Shown here: positions 24,235-34,941 of the stretch, piece by piece | Position numbering within the stretch: the first letter of the stretch is position 1 | Layout: every line of letters begins with the position of its first letter | From: Cycas panzhihuaensis | Lineage: Eukaryota; Cycadophyta | NCBI GenBank assembly: GCA_023213395.1 | Contig: CM041465.1 | Span: 82,653,741 to 82,717,740, forward strand | Length of the DNA stretch: 64,000 nt | Direction: 5' to 3' | Notes under the pieces: generated by a model | What the model was told of the DNA's origin: nothing | Seen by the model: the letters and a program-made list of their open reading frames with translations, nothing else | The model's database searches: none | Position numbers and translations under genes: made by a program

Positions 24235-24660
24235 AATACAGTATACGTACCAAAAAGGTATGTTACCAGGTACGTATAGTTGAAAAAATGATCAAAATTG
24301 GAAAATACACTATACGTACCAAGGGAATACATTGAAGTACACACAAGTTTAAAAAGTGACTCGGAATTACACTATACGTACCTGAAAAGTACGTAGGCAG
24401 GTACGCACAGTGTAAACAAATTTTAAGTGGCTCAATTACATTATACGTACTTGAAAAGTACGCAAGCAGGTATGCACAGTGCAAAGGAGAGTAAGTTAAA
24501 AGATTACATTATACGTACTAGAAAAGTACGTAGTTGGGTACCCACTGTGGAAACTTCACTCAAGTGATTCATTACATTATACGTACCAAAGAAAGTACGT
24601 AATCGAGTACGTATAATGGAAACTATTAACACTATACGTACCGAGGGCACGTATAAGACA
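24235..24660 (+). repeat. GTAC-rich tandem array, about seven units of 55-69 bp
   Basis: Units begin with ATTACA(C/T)TATACGTACC; the TATACG word falls at 24242, 24311, 24373, 24442, 24510, 24578 and 24633. Each unit also carries a second GTACGTA or GTACGCA, often as an imperfect palindrome TATACGTAC...GTACGTATA. A poly(A) run at about 24140-24156 precedes it. It lies between integrase and the additional ORF. GTAC is the core bound by plant SBP/SPL transcription factors; any such role here is inference. Confidence 0.9.
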
Positions 24661-24806
24661 GAAAACCGCAAAACGACAAATCATTACATACCGGTGAGCA
24701 TTCCCGTGCAGTACGCAGAGCGGAACAGACTCGAATTTTAACGCATCCGCAAATGCAGTGGCAAAGAGTTTCTCCGATACGCATCACAGTACGCAGGGAC
24801 ATAAAA

Positions 24807-25968
24807 ATGGCAAGCGTTCTTCAGAGGTACGTACGGTTCCAATTGTACGCTCAGGTTCTTTCTTATCTTTGGGACTCCACAGCCATCATGAGGACAATAG
24901 GGTGCTAGGAGGCCTACATACCGAAGCTCAAGCAAGAGCTACAAGCCCTACCAGCTCCATTTCAGGCCAAGGTTAAGCAGGCGGTGGGAGATTACATCTC
25001 AGAACCCTATGTACTATGACCCTGAACTCATGGACCAGATCCTAATGGCCCTAAAGGAGGACAGCAGGAAGGCCAAAATGGACGCAGACATAGTCCATAC
25101 CATTACCAGACTTCCCAAGGAAGGAGAGGTTCCACTGGGAACAAAAAGGTCAGAAGTGGACCAGGAAATGTGGTTGCGAGAATTATGCCAACCCAACACT
25201 CAGATTATGTCTGGCGGAATCAGGGTAGCAGACATCATGGATGTTAGACTTCAGTGGGTGGCCAAAGTAATCAATTCCAGATTTCTGTCCAAGAGAAAGT
25301 ACACCTACATTCAGGGAGGTATGATGCAGGTGTTGTTGAAGATTCGGGATGGCAAAAGGATGAATTGGTCAGAGTTCCTAGCAGAGAACATGAGGCAGCA
25401 ACTACAGGAGATTAGGACACACGCATTCCGCCATCCTTCATTGCTTTTGGCAATTCTATTCTACCAATGTCCAGAGGTACAGCTGACCAGGACTACTATC
25501 TCTCCTCAGGAGCCAATTATCAAACAGTGGGGAGCAGAATTTCTAGACACTGTGACCAGTCTGGAAGCAAAGAGGAGAGTACAAAAACAGATGCAAAAGG
25601 TACTTACCTGGCTACAGAAGATGCCAGGAACATCCTTTCCCCTTCGGACAAAACAGGTTGGTCGTAGACGAGGAAAAAGGAAGAAGGGAGAAGAAGAGTT
25701 AGAGGAGGAGGAAGAAGAAGCAGAAGCATCCTGGGAAGAATGGGAAGACTTCCCACCGGCAATGGAGGCAGGGGAACCTTCAACACCTCCTACACCACAG
25801 GATAAAGCAGGACCTATAATTCAAATGATTCAGGAAATGGAGGAAGGGTACAAAGTTGAGATAGCTGCCCTTTAGGACAAAATAAAGGAGAAGGATGCCA
25901 TTATTGCCACCCTGACACAGATAAATAAGGAAATTTTGGGAGGACAGAGGCAGCAGGAGCCGCCTTGA
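24807..25968 (+). pseudogene. GYP1 additional 3' ORF, unknown function
   Basis: A sense-strand frame starts MASVLQRYVRFQLYAQ at 24807. It passes a TAG at 24909 and reads AYIPKLKQELQALPAPF. A frameshift near 25010 is followed by a long open stretch (25009-25872) starting DPELMDQILMALKED; TAG 25873 then precedes a short coiled-coil tail ending in TGA 25966-25968. About 385 codons in all. The middle has KYTYIQGGMMQVLLKI and hydrophobic FRHPSLLLAILFYQCPE; the C-terminal third has a basic patch GRRRGKRKK followed by a glutamate run and EEWEDFPPAMEAGEP. No signal peptide or clear membrane anchor, so it is not an obvious env. I do not recognise a family; additional ORFs in this position are known in Tat/Athila-like elements. 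Confidence 0.7.
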
Positions 25969-26062
25969 GATAGAGCGGGGGAGGGATACCCCGAAATTTT
26001 GAATTTTTTGGAGTTTTGTTGAGCAAGGATGCTCAAACCCATGACTGTTGACCCAGGATAGA
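25969..26062 (+). promoter_or_regulatory. GYP1 polypurine tract, apparently displaced
   Basis: The best purine run, GCGGGGGAGGGA (25975-25986), lies about 77 bp before the 3' LTR. The bases directly before the LTR (ACCCAGGATAGA) are not a typical polypurine tract. Either plus-strand priming uses a weak site, or the tract has decayed. Confidence 0.4.
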
Positions 26063-26877
26063 TGTTGGAGTCTAAAGTGATCCAATGGCTGTGTGAGGAC
26101 CAGAGGTAGGTCAGATAACCTGAGTTGTGAAGATATGGACCGTACGGAAGTACGCACGAGGCAAAACGGCAGAGAAATCAAGATTCGGGTACGTGATGAT
26201 GTACGCATTAGAACGGGCACGTATGATGACACGTATCAACGGGCGGAACGGAACCGAGCGGTGCACGCATGACTCAAAGGGACCAAAGAAGACCGTTGAG
26301 ATGCTGCACGACGCACGTGACGTACGGACAACAAAGGAGGATTAATCAAGTTCCTAAACAAGTGATTAGTGAAAGGGTACGCATGACTGAAGGGGTACGA
26401 TTATGACAGGTAGTCATAACCCTTCAGCCAAAAGGTACCAACATGAGTACTTAAGGAGGTACACATGATTCACCAGGTTAGGGTGAGAGCCGACTATCAA
26501 AGGTACGGGAGCCAGCACGTATGACAGCCATTTGGAGCATCATTGTATGATAAGTACCATCTGGGTACGCATATGTAATACAAGGACTGTATGCTGCTAG
26601 AATGCACAGGAATGCATTCCAGCCTCTGTGTAAATTGACTTGATTACTTAATAAAAGGAAGAGTTACGTGGAAAGTGGTGTATTCTCTGTGTTGTGATGA
26701 TGAATTGCTGAGTATGTATTGATTGCATCATTGTGTACCATTGTGGTGTAATTCTGTGAATTATATGTGGAATGTATGTGAATAACCATGTTGACAGTAT
26801 CTTGGACTAGACTATAGCGCTGTGTAACCTTGACAAGTGTATTGATCTCACAAGAGTGTGGATCTATAAAGTCAACA
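26063..26877 (+). repeat. GYP1 3' LTR (815 bp)
   Basis: Starts TGTTGGAGTC and ends GTCAACA, followed by the CTAAA duplication. It is very similar to the 5' copy except in the GTAC-rich block at about 26130-26330, which is shortened and rearranged. Confidence 0.95.
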
Positions 26878-26882
26878 CTAAA

Positions 26883-27944
26883 GCAAGCTCCTCGTGCCTG
26901 GTATGCCAAACTTGATGAATAACTATGTGAAAATGGGTTCAGCAGGTGCAGCTCAGACTCAAGCTTATATGTAAAAGGTATGAACGAAGCTGTCACAATT
27001 TTGGTTGTATATGTTGATGACATGATACTTACAGTTGATGATGTTGAATCTGTAAGTGACATAAAACATCAATTGGAGAGGAAGTTTGAAATGACCGACC
27101 TAGGTCTTCTCAACTATTACCTAGGGATCCAAGTAGAACAATAGGACACTGCATTCACCTTATGTCAGACCAAATACATCAAAGATTTGTTAGCAAAGTT
27201 TAGAATGGAAGAGTGCAACCCATGCAGCACACCCATGGAAGTCAATTGCAACATGATACAGCATTTAAGAAGAGCCTCACATCAATGCCACATTGTACAG
27301 GCAACTTGTTGGGAGTCTCGTCTATCTGATAGCAACTAGACCAGACATTGCTTATTCTGTGGGATTAATATCTAGAAACATGCATGAGCCAAGACAAAGA
27401 CATTGGCAAGCAGCAAAGAAGATATTAAGGTATCTGAAGGGAACGACAGAACTAAAGTTGACATATCGAAAGGAGAATACAGCTTAGTTAATTGGATACT
27501 GTGACTCAGATTGGGCAGGTGACAAGGAACAAAGAAAATCCACCAGTGGACATTGCTTCTTCCTTGGATCAGCTCCTATCTCCTGGAGCAGTAAGAAACA
27601 ATCCACTGTGGCCCTATCATCCACAGAAGCAGAGTACAAGTCAGCTGCCGCCACGTAAAGCGGTTGGTTGAGGCAACTTCTTCAGGATCTAAATCTGTCT
27701 CAACAAGAAGCCACCATACTCCATTGTGACAATCAAGATTGCAAAGAACCCAGTACTACATGCCAGAACAAAACACATTGAGGTGCATCAACACTTCATC
27801 TGAGAAAAGATTCAAACTAAGGAAATCAATCTTGTATACTGCCCAACTTCAGATCAAGTGGCTGACATTCTGACCAAGCCTCTGGGCAAAGACAAATTTC
27901 AAATTCTCAGAGACGGATTAACTAGATAAAACATTAAGAGAGGG
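26883..27944 (+). pseudogene. COP2 RT C-terminus and RNase H
   Basis: Resumes exactly where the RT was interrupted: KQAPRAWYAKLDE, then catalytic YVDDMIL (about 27010-27030), KFEMTDLGLLNYYLGI, and RNase H from LVGSLVYLIATRPDIAYSV through [18 protein letters not shown] and [12 protein letters not shown]. The frame breaks near 27650-27800, with a small deletion around the CDNQ motif. It ends with the polypurine tract TTAAGAGAGGG directly before the 3' LTR. Confidence 0.92.
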
Positions 27945-27968
27945 TGTTGGATATAATGTTTTATCTAG
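27922..27968 (+). promoter_or_regulatory. COP2 inverted repeat bracketing the polypurine tract and 3' LTR start
   Basis: Arms CTAGATAAAACATTA (27922-27936) and TAATGTTTTATCTAG (27954-27968) are perfect 15-bp complements. The 17-base loop holds the polypurine tract AGAGAGGG and the first LTR bases. Similar arms occur at every other copia 3' end in the window. Confidence 0.8.
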
Positions 27969-28146
27969 AGACCCACTTTGTATGTAACTTAAGACACTCA
28001 CCACTTGGACACGTGTCAGTTAGACATGTAGCGGTTACATTTAGTTCCAAAGGAGTTAGAACTCCAACTTGTATAAATTTCCATTCATTTGATCAATAAG
28101 CATTGAAGCATTCAATTTTGTTCATTTGTGTCTTAGAATTCTATCA
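27945..28146 (+). repeat. COP2 3' LTR (202 bp)
   Basis: Starts TGTTGGATATAATG and ends TCTATCA, followed by TATTT. Same length as the 5' LTR. Confidence 0.95.
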
Positions 28147-29757
28147 TATTTCAACTTTTCGAGACTTAGGAATCCAAAATAGTGAAGATTTGAAAAGAGG
28201 AAGGACCGGAAGTTGAAATATATGAAGCCAATGAAAATAAAAATTGGGTATAATCAATGAATGAAGAAATGAGCACAATTAAAAAGAATAATACTTGGGG
28301 TCTATTCCCGTCACCACTAGAAAACCCATTATAGGATGCACGTGCATTTTCAAAAGAAAAGAAAAAGCAGACGGTACTATTGAGAAGAACAAGGCTCAAT
28401 TAGTTGCTCGAGGCTACACACAAACCAAAATTATAGACCATGATAACATTTTTTCTCTTGTAGCAAAAATGATCACCATCAAAATTGTCTTGGCCATCAC
28501 TGCTCAACATGGATGGAAAGAATACCATATGGATGTGAAAGGAGCATTCCTAAAAGGTGACCTATCAAAAGAAGTCTACATGGAGCAGCCTTTTGGATAT
28601 ATAAAGGATGGAGAAGAACACTTGATATGTAAATTAAAAAAGGCCTTGTATGGGCTAAAACAAGCACCAAGATCTTGATACAACAAGATAGACCAACATC
28701 TAAAGTAATGTGGGCTCTTCATATGCGAGATTGATCTTGGTCTTTACGTACACAAAGCATCAAATGGAAAAATAACCATAATTGTTGTGTATGTAGATGA
28801 TCTCCTCATTATTGGAGATAACACAAAAAGAATATTAGAGACAAAGCACACCATGAGCACTTCCTTTGAAATGATAGATTTGGGATAGCTTCACTACTAC
28901 CAAGGAGTGGAGGTGGATCTACAACAAAATAGAAACTTTTTATCACAAAGCAAATATGCAAAAGAACTATTGTTTGACTTCAACATGGAAGACTGTAAGC
29001 TAGTAGCTACACCAATGGAAATAGGGAGCAAATCTACTATAGAAGATGAAGGGGAACCAATAGATGCAACCTTATATAGAGGGCTAGTAAGGAATCTTAT
29101 TTATTACATGATAACCCGACAACCAGATTTGATATTGTATATGCTACTAGAATAATCTCTAGATTCACGACTGCTCCCAAGGAGATCCACTGGAAAATGG
29201 CTAAAAGAATACCTAGATATATCAAAAGAACCCTTGATCTAGGATTACAGTATTCAAAAAACCAAACAGTCAAAATAACCAGATACACAAACTTTGATTG
29301 GGCAAGTGATACCAAAGATAGGAAATGCACTACCAGGTACTGTTTCGGCCTAGGCACAAGGATCATCTCATGGTGCAGCAAAAACAACTGATCATTGCAT
29401 TATCCTCAACAAAAGTAGAATACAAGGCTATTATGAGCACCTCTTGTGAAGCCATTTGGCTTAGAAGGATGTTGGAAGAACTAAACTAGGCATAGTCTTC
29501 ACCAATTCCAATATATTGTGACAACTAAAGCACAATCAAGATGACAAAAAATCCAATTTTTCATGCTAGGACAAACCACATTGGAGCTCATCATCATTTC
29601 ATTTGTGAAAAGGTTCAAAAAAAGGAGATAGAACTACTATACTATCCAAGTGAGGAGGAGTTAGCAAATATCTTCACCAAACCTCTACGAAAACAAAAAT
29701 TCCAGAACCTTAGACAACAGATTGGGGTAGGATTAAGGGAATAAAGATTGTGGGTGG
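28147..29757 (+). pseudogene. COP1 RT and RNase H (3' half of polyprotein)
   Basis: RT text runs from KAQLVARGYTQTKIIDHDN (about 28392) through YHMDVKGAFLKGDLSKEVYM and KKALYGLKQAPRS to the catalytic VVYVDDLLII (about 28783). RNase H includes LVRNLIYYMITRQPD (about 29083), FDWASDTKDRKCTTRYCFGL (about 29293) and HARTNHIGAHHHFI (about 29562), ending DIFTKPL-like (NIFTKPLR, about 29668). Numerous stops and shifts. The catalytic aspartates are retained, but the gag/protease half is badly decayed. Confidence 0.9.
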
Positions 29758-29965
29758 TGTTAAGTAATAATGTTTATCCCTATGTTTATAACTTATGTTT
29801 CTAAGATTATAAATTATGCTTGTAACTTAGATAATTAAGGATTATGTGTCATTTTCCCTCTTTATGTATGTAGGGCACTTGACACTCATTGAAAGGGTCT
29901 TCTCTTGTATTTACAAATATTCTCATCAGTGGATTGATCATCAATTGCTCATTTTGTCTTCACCA
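29758..29965 (+). repeat. COP1 3' LTR (about 208 bp)
   Basis: Starts TGTTAAGTAATAATG right after the purine-rich GGGTGG. The end is placed at TCTTCACCA where GYP2 protein homology resumes on the minus strand. There is no 5' partner in the window. Confidence 0.65.
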
Positions 29966-30223
29966 ACTTACATAGGCTATGGGTTGATTGTTTCGGAGAA
30001 GAACTACTCCTAATTTGACTCTAAAAGCATCACATTCTAAAATGAATGGTTCACTAAAGTCTGGTGTGGCTAATACGAGAGATTTGACCATGTCATTCTT
30101 TAATCCTTGGAAAGCTTGCTCTATTGGATTGTGCCTTATGAATGGCTCCTTCTTTGCAAGGTTCACCAATGTTTGGTGTGGGCCAACTTACAATGGCTTG
30201 GATCTTTTTGAATGCATCTTAAC
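29966..30223 (-). pseudogene. GYP2 RNase H fragment (Ty3-gypsy, minus strand)
   Basis: The minus strand reads NLAKKEPFIRHNPIEQAF, then LVLATPDFSEPFILECDAF and NQPIAYVSW, the start of a gypsy RNase H. It is cut on the left by COP1 and on the right by COP3, whose TTAAC duplication lies at 30219-30223. The RT of the same element continues at 43909. Confidence 0.85.
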
Positions 30224-30775
30224 TGTTAAACCTTTATGTTTAAATGTTAAGCGATGTACTTTATAATGTATTATTAATGTATTTTATGTAATTTAATATT
30301 AGGGTGACTTATCACTTAATGTGATAAAGTATGCACCTACATTCTTTCTAGTTGCACCACATTGTGACTTGAAGGTTAATGTACCCTCATGCACTTGTGT
30401 TCAAAAGAGAGCCCAAGGGACACTTGTCCCGCACGCAACTAGCATAGCCTGCATGTTTGACAATCGCCAAACACGCAATGCTCCAAGGTCTCTATATATT
30501 GAGACCAATCCTCATGTATCATGTATGAGAGAGTGTTGTATTGTTATGTTGTTAGTCTTGTTAATCTAAGTTATTCTTATTTTTTTGGAGTAAGGGACAA
30601 TTCCTTCTCCTCCATATTTGTGTCTTTCTCACGCTTGTGATCATTATGTCTAATGCTTGGTTATGTGCTTATCTTCATAGTTGCTTAGTTAGATGCTAAT
30701 CATCTTCATATGTTAGTAGATTTTTCTCTCCATTAGATTCTAAGGGCTATAGGCTAAATGCCATCATCTTTAACA
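30224..30775 (+). repeat. COP3 5' LTR (552 bp)
   Basis: Starts TGTTAAACCTTTATG and ends ATCTTTAACA; the primer site TGGTATCTAAGC follows at 30778. It contains the near-palindrome TTATCACTTAATGTGATAA, also present in COP4 LTRs. Confidence 0.95.
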
Positions 30776-32683
30776 TTTGGTATCTAAGCTTGCTGAGAGG
30801 AATTTTTTTTGCTACTCTTTTAGATTTAAGAAAGGGTTCCAAACCCTTGGTGACGACTTTCGCTCTGAGAAGGCGATCGAAGGCTAAGTTTGGGTTTATT
30901 TTCTATAGTTTCTCACCATTTCTCTGATATTTGCAGGTTGGAGATTAGTAATTTTATTTTTAAAAATTTTTTAAGGCTCAATTTTGTTAGGTGCAGTAGA
31001 GAAATAATATAAAAATCATTGTTTTCTTTGTTTTGGTCTAAAATAAAAATTTATTTTGCAGGATTTTATCAACTAATCATTGTAGAATCTTCATTGTTGA
31101 TTAGAAATCAATCCAACTCTACTCATTTCAATCTGTATCTGCACTGCATAGCCTCTCACACCTAGTTCGGTGGATTTCTTGCATGTTGGGTGAATTTTGA
31201 AAGTGAAAAACACTTGTTTTTCTTGGATCTATCACTCCTAGCTTGTTTTGTAGCTTCTTACAGGTAGTGTTGCTCTAGGAAAAGACTTTTGATGCATTAG
31301 ACTAAGGTTTTAAACCCTCGAATAAATTCGAATGTTGCCCGAGCCTCTACTGTTTGTGCGCTCCTATGCAACCTTCCGTTGCTCTGCTCTCACTCGATAT
31401 TGAGTTCTGGTTCTTGAAACTCAACAAAGATCATCACACCAGCTGTATGAAGCTTCCTCTAAAGTTTGGTGAGGATCCATTCATTCTATGTAGAGATCTC
31501 TTCGATCGAAGTTTTTGAAGTCACGTCGTCGCCGCACATTGCTTTTTCAATGAAAATTTTGATTTTTTTACTATATAATTTAACTTTATGTTATATCGAT
31601 TGGCATATCCTTTAGAATATTCCATATTTGATAAAAGGTACCTTTCTAAAGTTTTAATATTTTAAGTCATTTTTATTCTAATTGATCACTTTTCTAAGTA
31701 AAATCAATTTCTTTTTATTTTTGAAGTTATTTTCACACTTAAAAAAAATTTACAGGTGTAAAAATCAACTTGAATCAAGTGATCTTAGTGATTTTTTGTA
31801 TTCATGAGTGAAAAATTTACATTGTACATGATTTTATAAGGCTCCCTGTGAGGTGACCTTGATGCCCTAAGCATTAAAAATGATACAAAAACACTATTTT
31901 AAATAAAAATCACTTTATTTTGACGCTGGTTAGGACTATTTTAAAGTTCTAATACTATGGTGGTGACTTCATTATTTAGTGTACTTCATTAAATCTTCAT
32001 TTAATGCTCATTTTCATTTAAAACAAAGCTACTCAAGGCATAACATTAAGGCAAACCGATCTTTATTGGACACTTAACACTCTTTTATTATTTTTAAGTG
32101 CTTTTAGAACACTTTAGTGTTATTTTTATGTACTTAAATTACTTCATTTGAAGCCTTTTCATTGAGATTTTATCAAACATTGTAAAGCAACATCAACACC
32201 CACTTAAGCAAATTAATCTAAGTCTACTTAAATCATTAAAATTTGCTTTAAAATTTTGTTAGAGAGACCTGAAAAAGGTTAAAACCTTGCCTTTAAAAAT
32301 CTCAAGCTTAGTGCATTCTCTAGGGAACCAACTGACCACATGGTTAGTGTACGACAATTGAGATTCTCTTGGAGAAAATGGGGTTCGAAAAGGGTGTTAT
32401 TGGGGCTGTGAATCCCAAGAAAAGTATGGTACAACCATGCAGATCAACCTTAACTAGCCTTATTCTTGATTTGACTTGGCCTACTGTTGGATCTATTTAG
32501 AAAGATTAGAGTTGGACCAACTCCTATCATGGTCCTCCATCCCTTAGCACTCTCTTTAGTTGTTAAATCTTCTTTGTAAGATAAAGATTGTTGGTGTGTT
32601 AGAAGGTGGAACTTAAGCGATGAAAGCTTTGAGTTTCTAAGTCATCTGCTAGCTTCAAGAAAACTTTAAACAACTTTAACACT
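30776..32683 (+). other. COP3 primer site and long untranslated leader
   Basis: TGGTATCTAAGC (30778-30789) resembles the initiator-Met tRNA complement with two changes. The following 1.9 kb is AT-rich and has no gag-like frame. It shares blocks with the COP4 leader, for example CCTTGGTGACGAC followed by GAAGGCGATC (about 30848), so the long leader is a family trait. Confidence 0.7.
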
Positions 32684-34380
32684 ATGCCTGCTATTAACAT
32701 GTTTAATGCATATAGCACAAAGCTAAATGGATAGGATAATTATCAAGAATGGAAAAAGCAAACACAAAATTTGTTGATAATGAATGAATTTTGGGCATTT
32801 GTATATGGAAAAAATCCCAAACCTATTCCTCTTGAAAGCCCAAATGAAAGAAATGTACTTATTTTGATAATTCTTTAGTTGCTGTTTGGGAGGCTAAGGA
32901 TGAAATTGCCTTAGCATTTATTTATATGGTTGTTGATATAAATGTTGATCAAAATATTGCTTGTGCTCATACTTCAAAAGAAGTTTGGGATACTCTGACT
33001 TCATTGTATGAAAGGCAAGATGATGCTTACATCATTATGACAAAAGCTAAATTGTATTCTTTGAGATTTGTTAAGCCTATGTCGGCATTTTTATCTTCCT
33101 TTAAAGAAATTTATAATGAGTTGAATACTCTTGGAAAACTAGCTTCGAGGGATGAACTTGCGATTACCACATTGCATGCGTTACCAAAGGAGTACAATGA
33201 ATTCATCTCTTCAATCACAAGAGACAACACACTTGCTACATTGACTTTCAATCAACTTGAAAGTCTTTTATTTCAAGAAAAGAAAATCTACTTTCAGTAG
33301 GATGAACCATCAACATCAGGTGCATTCACGACCAAATATAAGGCCAAATAAAATCTCAAACAATCACTTCACAAACAGTTTAGGAATATGAACATTGGCT
33401 CATCAAAAGCCAATGTCATATGTCATTATTGTGGTAAGGTGGACCACATAGCACCTGAATGCCAAAAGAAGCAATCTGACTTATAATACCAGCAATAGTT
33501 CCAACAACCATGTCAGTAGCAATAACGACAACAACAACCACATCAACAACAACCCTCTAGACTAAATCGAGGTGGATTTTGAGAAGGTCAAAGAGGAACG
33601 GGGGGCTTTAGAAGTGGCAACCAACGCCACACAAATCAATTTGCTAATGAAGAAAAATTGTTTTATGCTTATAGCAACTTTCAAAGTGATAGCGTATGGA
33701 TAATTGACTCAGGGGCATCTCGATACATGACAGGCAATAATGAGTTGCTCTATAATATCAAAGAAGAAAGAGGGCAAACAGTTACATTTGGTAACAATGA
33801 ATCAATTGAGATATCTGGAGTAGGCAAAATTGCCTCTTTTCATTCTCCAAACAATCCTACTTCCATATTTTCCATTGGAGATGCCTACTTAATACCTTCA
33901 ATGTAGAAAAGTCTCTTATCTATTAGTTAATTAAATAAACAATAGATGAGTATATTATTTAAAGGTGAAAAATGTACTATTAGTGATAGAAATGATCAAG
34001 TGGTAGTCATTGGTCATAACCATGGTCTTTACAAATTGGATGCATCAAACATTACACTTGATAGTGTACCAACTTATTATGTCACACAATCTATGACCAA
34101 AGATCAACCTTGGCATAACAGACTAGGACACTTAAGCCTATAAAACATCAAAATGATTTTTAATAAAAACATAGTATATGAGCTTCCAAAGATATCTATA
34201 TCAAAATGTCTTTGTGAAACATGTGTTATGGTGACTCAACATAGAGAGCCTTTTCTTAAAGGCAACACATGGCATGCATCACAGCCTTTGTAGCTAATTC
34301 ATACAGATCTATGTGGACCCATTTCCACAGCATCTCTTGGAGGAGCTTTGTACTATATCACCTTCATCAATGATTTTTCA
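32684..34380 (+). pseudogene. COP3 gag, protease and N-terminal integrase
   Basis: Gag opens MPAINMFNAYSTKLNG at 32684 and after a frameshift runs 32926-33297 with SFKEIYNELNTLGK and TLHALPKEYNEFIS. Zinc knuckle CHYCGKVDHIAPEC is near 33421. Protease has WIIDSGASRYMTG (about 33700). Integrase begins PWHNRLGHLSL (about 34110), CLCETCVM and LIHTDLCGPIST (about 34296), and is cut after INDFS at 34380 by COP4. Stops are scattered, but motif residues are conserved. Confidence 0.9.
34376..34380 (+). repeat. COP4 target-site duplication TTTCA (left)
   Basis: TTTCA precedes COP4; TTTGA (41993-41997), one base different, follows it. With COP4 removed the COP3 integrase reads on in frame as FSHNVWLYF. 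Confidence 0.8.
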
Positions 34381-34941
34381 TGTGAAAATGGCAAAATGGC
34401 CTTACAATCCCAAGATCTAGAAGCTATGTTCACTCTAGTTCTAGAAAGCAAATAAACTAGACTAAGAATAAAACTATGAGATCAAACATGAGCAAGCTCA
34501 AGCATGAAGAGAAAAAGCAAAATGATACCAAAGATAAAGAGTTGGAATTGGTCCAACCTCCAAATGAATAGTAGTTTGATTAGCAAACTAGCAGCATAAC
34601 AATGAAGCTCCAACTCTATATGAGAACAATGAGGAGAGGTCTCAATATATAAAGTGAAGGGAGAAACCTAAGGTATTGGATGTTTGACAAGTGTCAAACA
34701 TCCAATGTACATGCCTTGGATATAGGACAAGTGTCTTTTAGGGCTCTCAAGTGAGCAAAAGTGCATGGGAGTCCATTTGACCCTTTAGTAACAATGTTGT
34801 GTCACTAGGAAAGAATGTGAGTGTGTACTTTATCACTTAAGTGATAAGCCACTAAAGTACAAAAGAATAAAAGTACAAAGGTATGAATAGTGCATGAATA
34901 ATAAAATACATAGGCTTAACATGTAAACATAATGTTTGACA
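34381..34941 (-). repeat. COP4 3' LTR (561 bp)
   Basis: On the plus strand it runs TGTGAAAATGGC...AATGTTTGACA, followed by CCCCCTCTTATT, the complement of the polypurine tract. Confidence 0.95.

Larger units (their letters stand above)
16341..26877 (+). mobile_element. GYP1: Ty3-gypsy element with complete LTR pair and additional ORFs
   Basis: The element is 10.5 kb with LTRs of 836 and 815 bp (TGTTGGAGTC...TCAACA) and a perfect CTAAA duplication. Order: 5' LTR, primer site, gag, protease, a region with two further capsid-like modules, RT, RNase H, integrase, a GTAC-rich tandem array, an additional ORF, 3' LTR. RT before integrase makes it gypsy. The tRNA-Asp-like primer site, the absence of a chromodomain and the additional 3' ORF point to the Athila/Tat side of the family rather than chromoviruses; this is an inference. 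Many stops, so it is not autonomous today. Confidence 0.93.
12450..28146 (+). mobile_element. COP2: Ty1-copia element with LTR pair and TSD, split by GYP1
   Basis: Both LTRs are 202 bp, begin TGTTGGATATAATG and end TCTATCA, and are flanked by TATTT. The element sits inside COP1 and is interrupted within RT by GYP1 at 16341-26877. Removing GYP1 leaves about 5.2 kb, a normal copia length. Left part: LTR, primer site, leader, gag, protease, integrase and the start of RT. Right part: rest of RT, RNase H, polypurine tract and LTR. Confidence 0.95.
10116..29965 (+). mobile_element. COP1: outer Ty1-copia element, split by COP2
   Basis: The left half (10116-12449) holds gag, protease and integrase. 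The right half (28147-29757) holds RT and RNase H, followed by a 3' LTR at 29758-29965. The halves are separated exactly by COP2 and its TATTT duplication, so they were one element. No 5' LTR or primer-binding site is found. Many stops and altered catalytic residues show it is dead. On the right it abuts the minus-strand gypsy GYP2. Confidence 0.85.

Noticed and set aside
34840-34880. CACTTAAGTGATAAG palindrome as a protein-binding operator
   Set aside because: It is a shared LTR segment of COP3/COP4; no evidence for a specific regulator.
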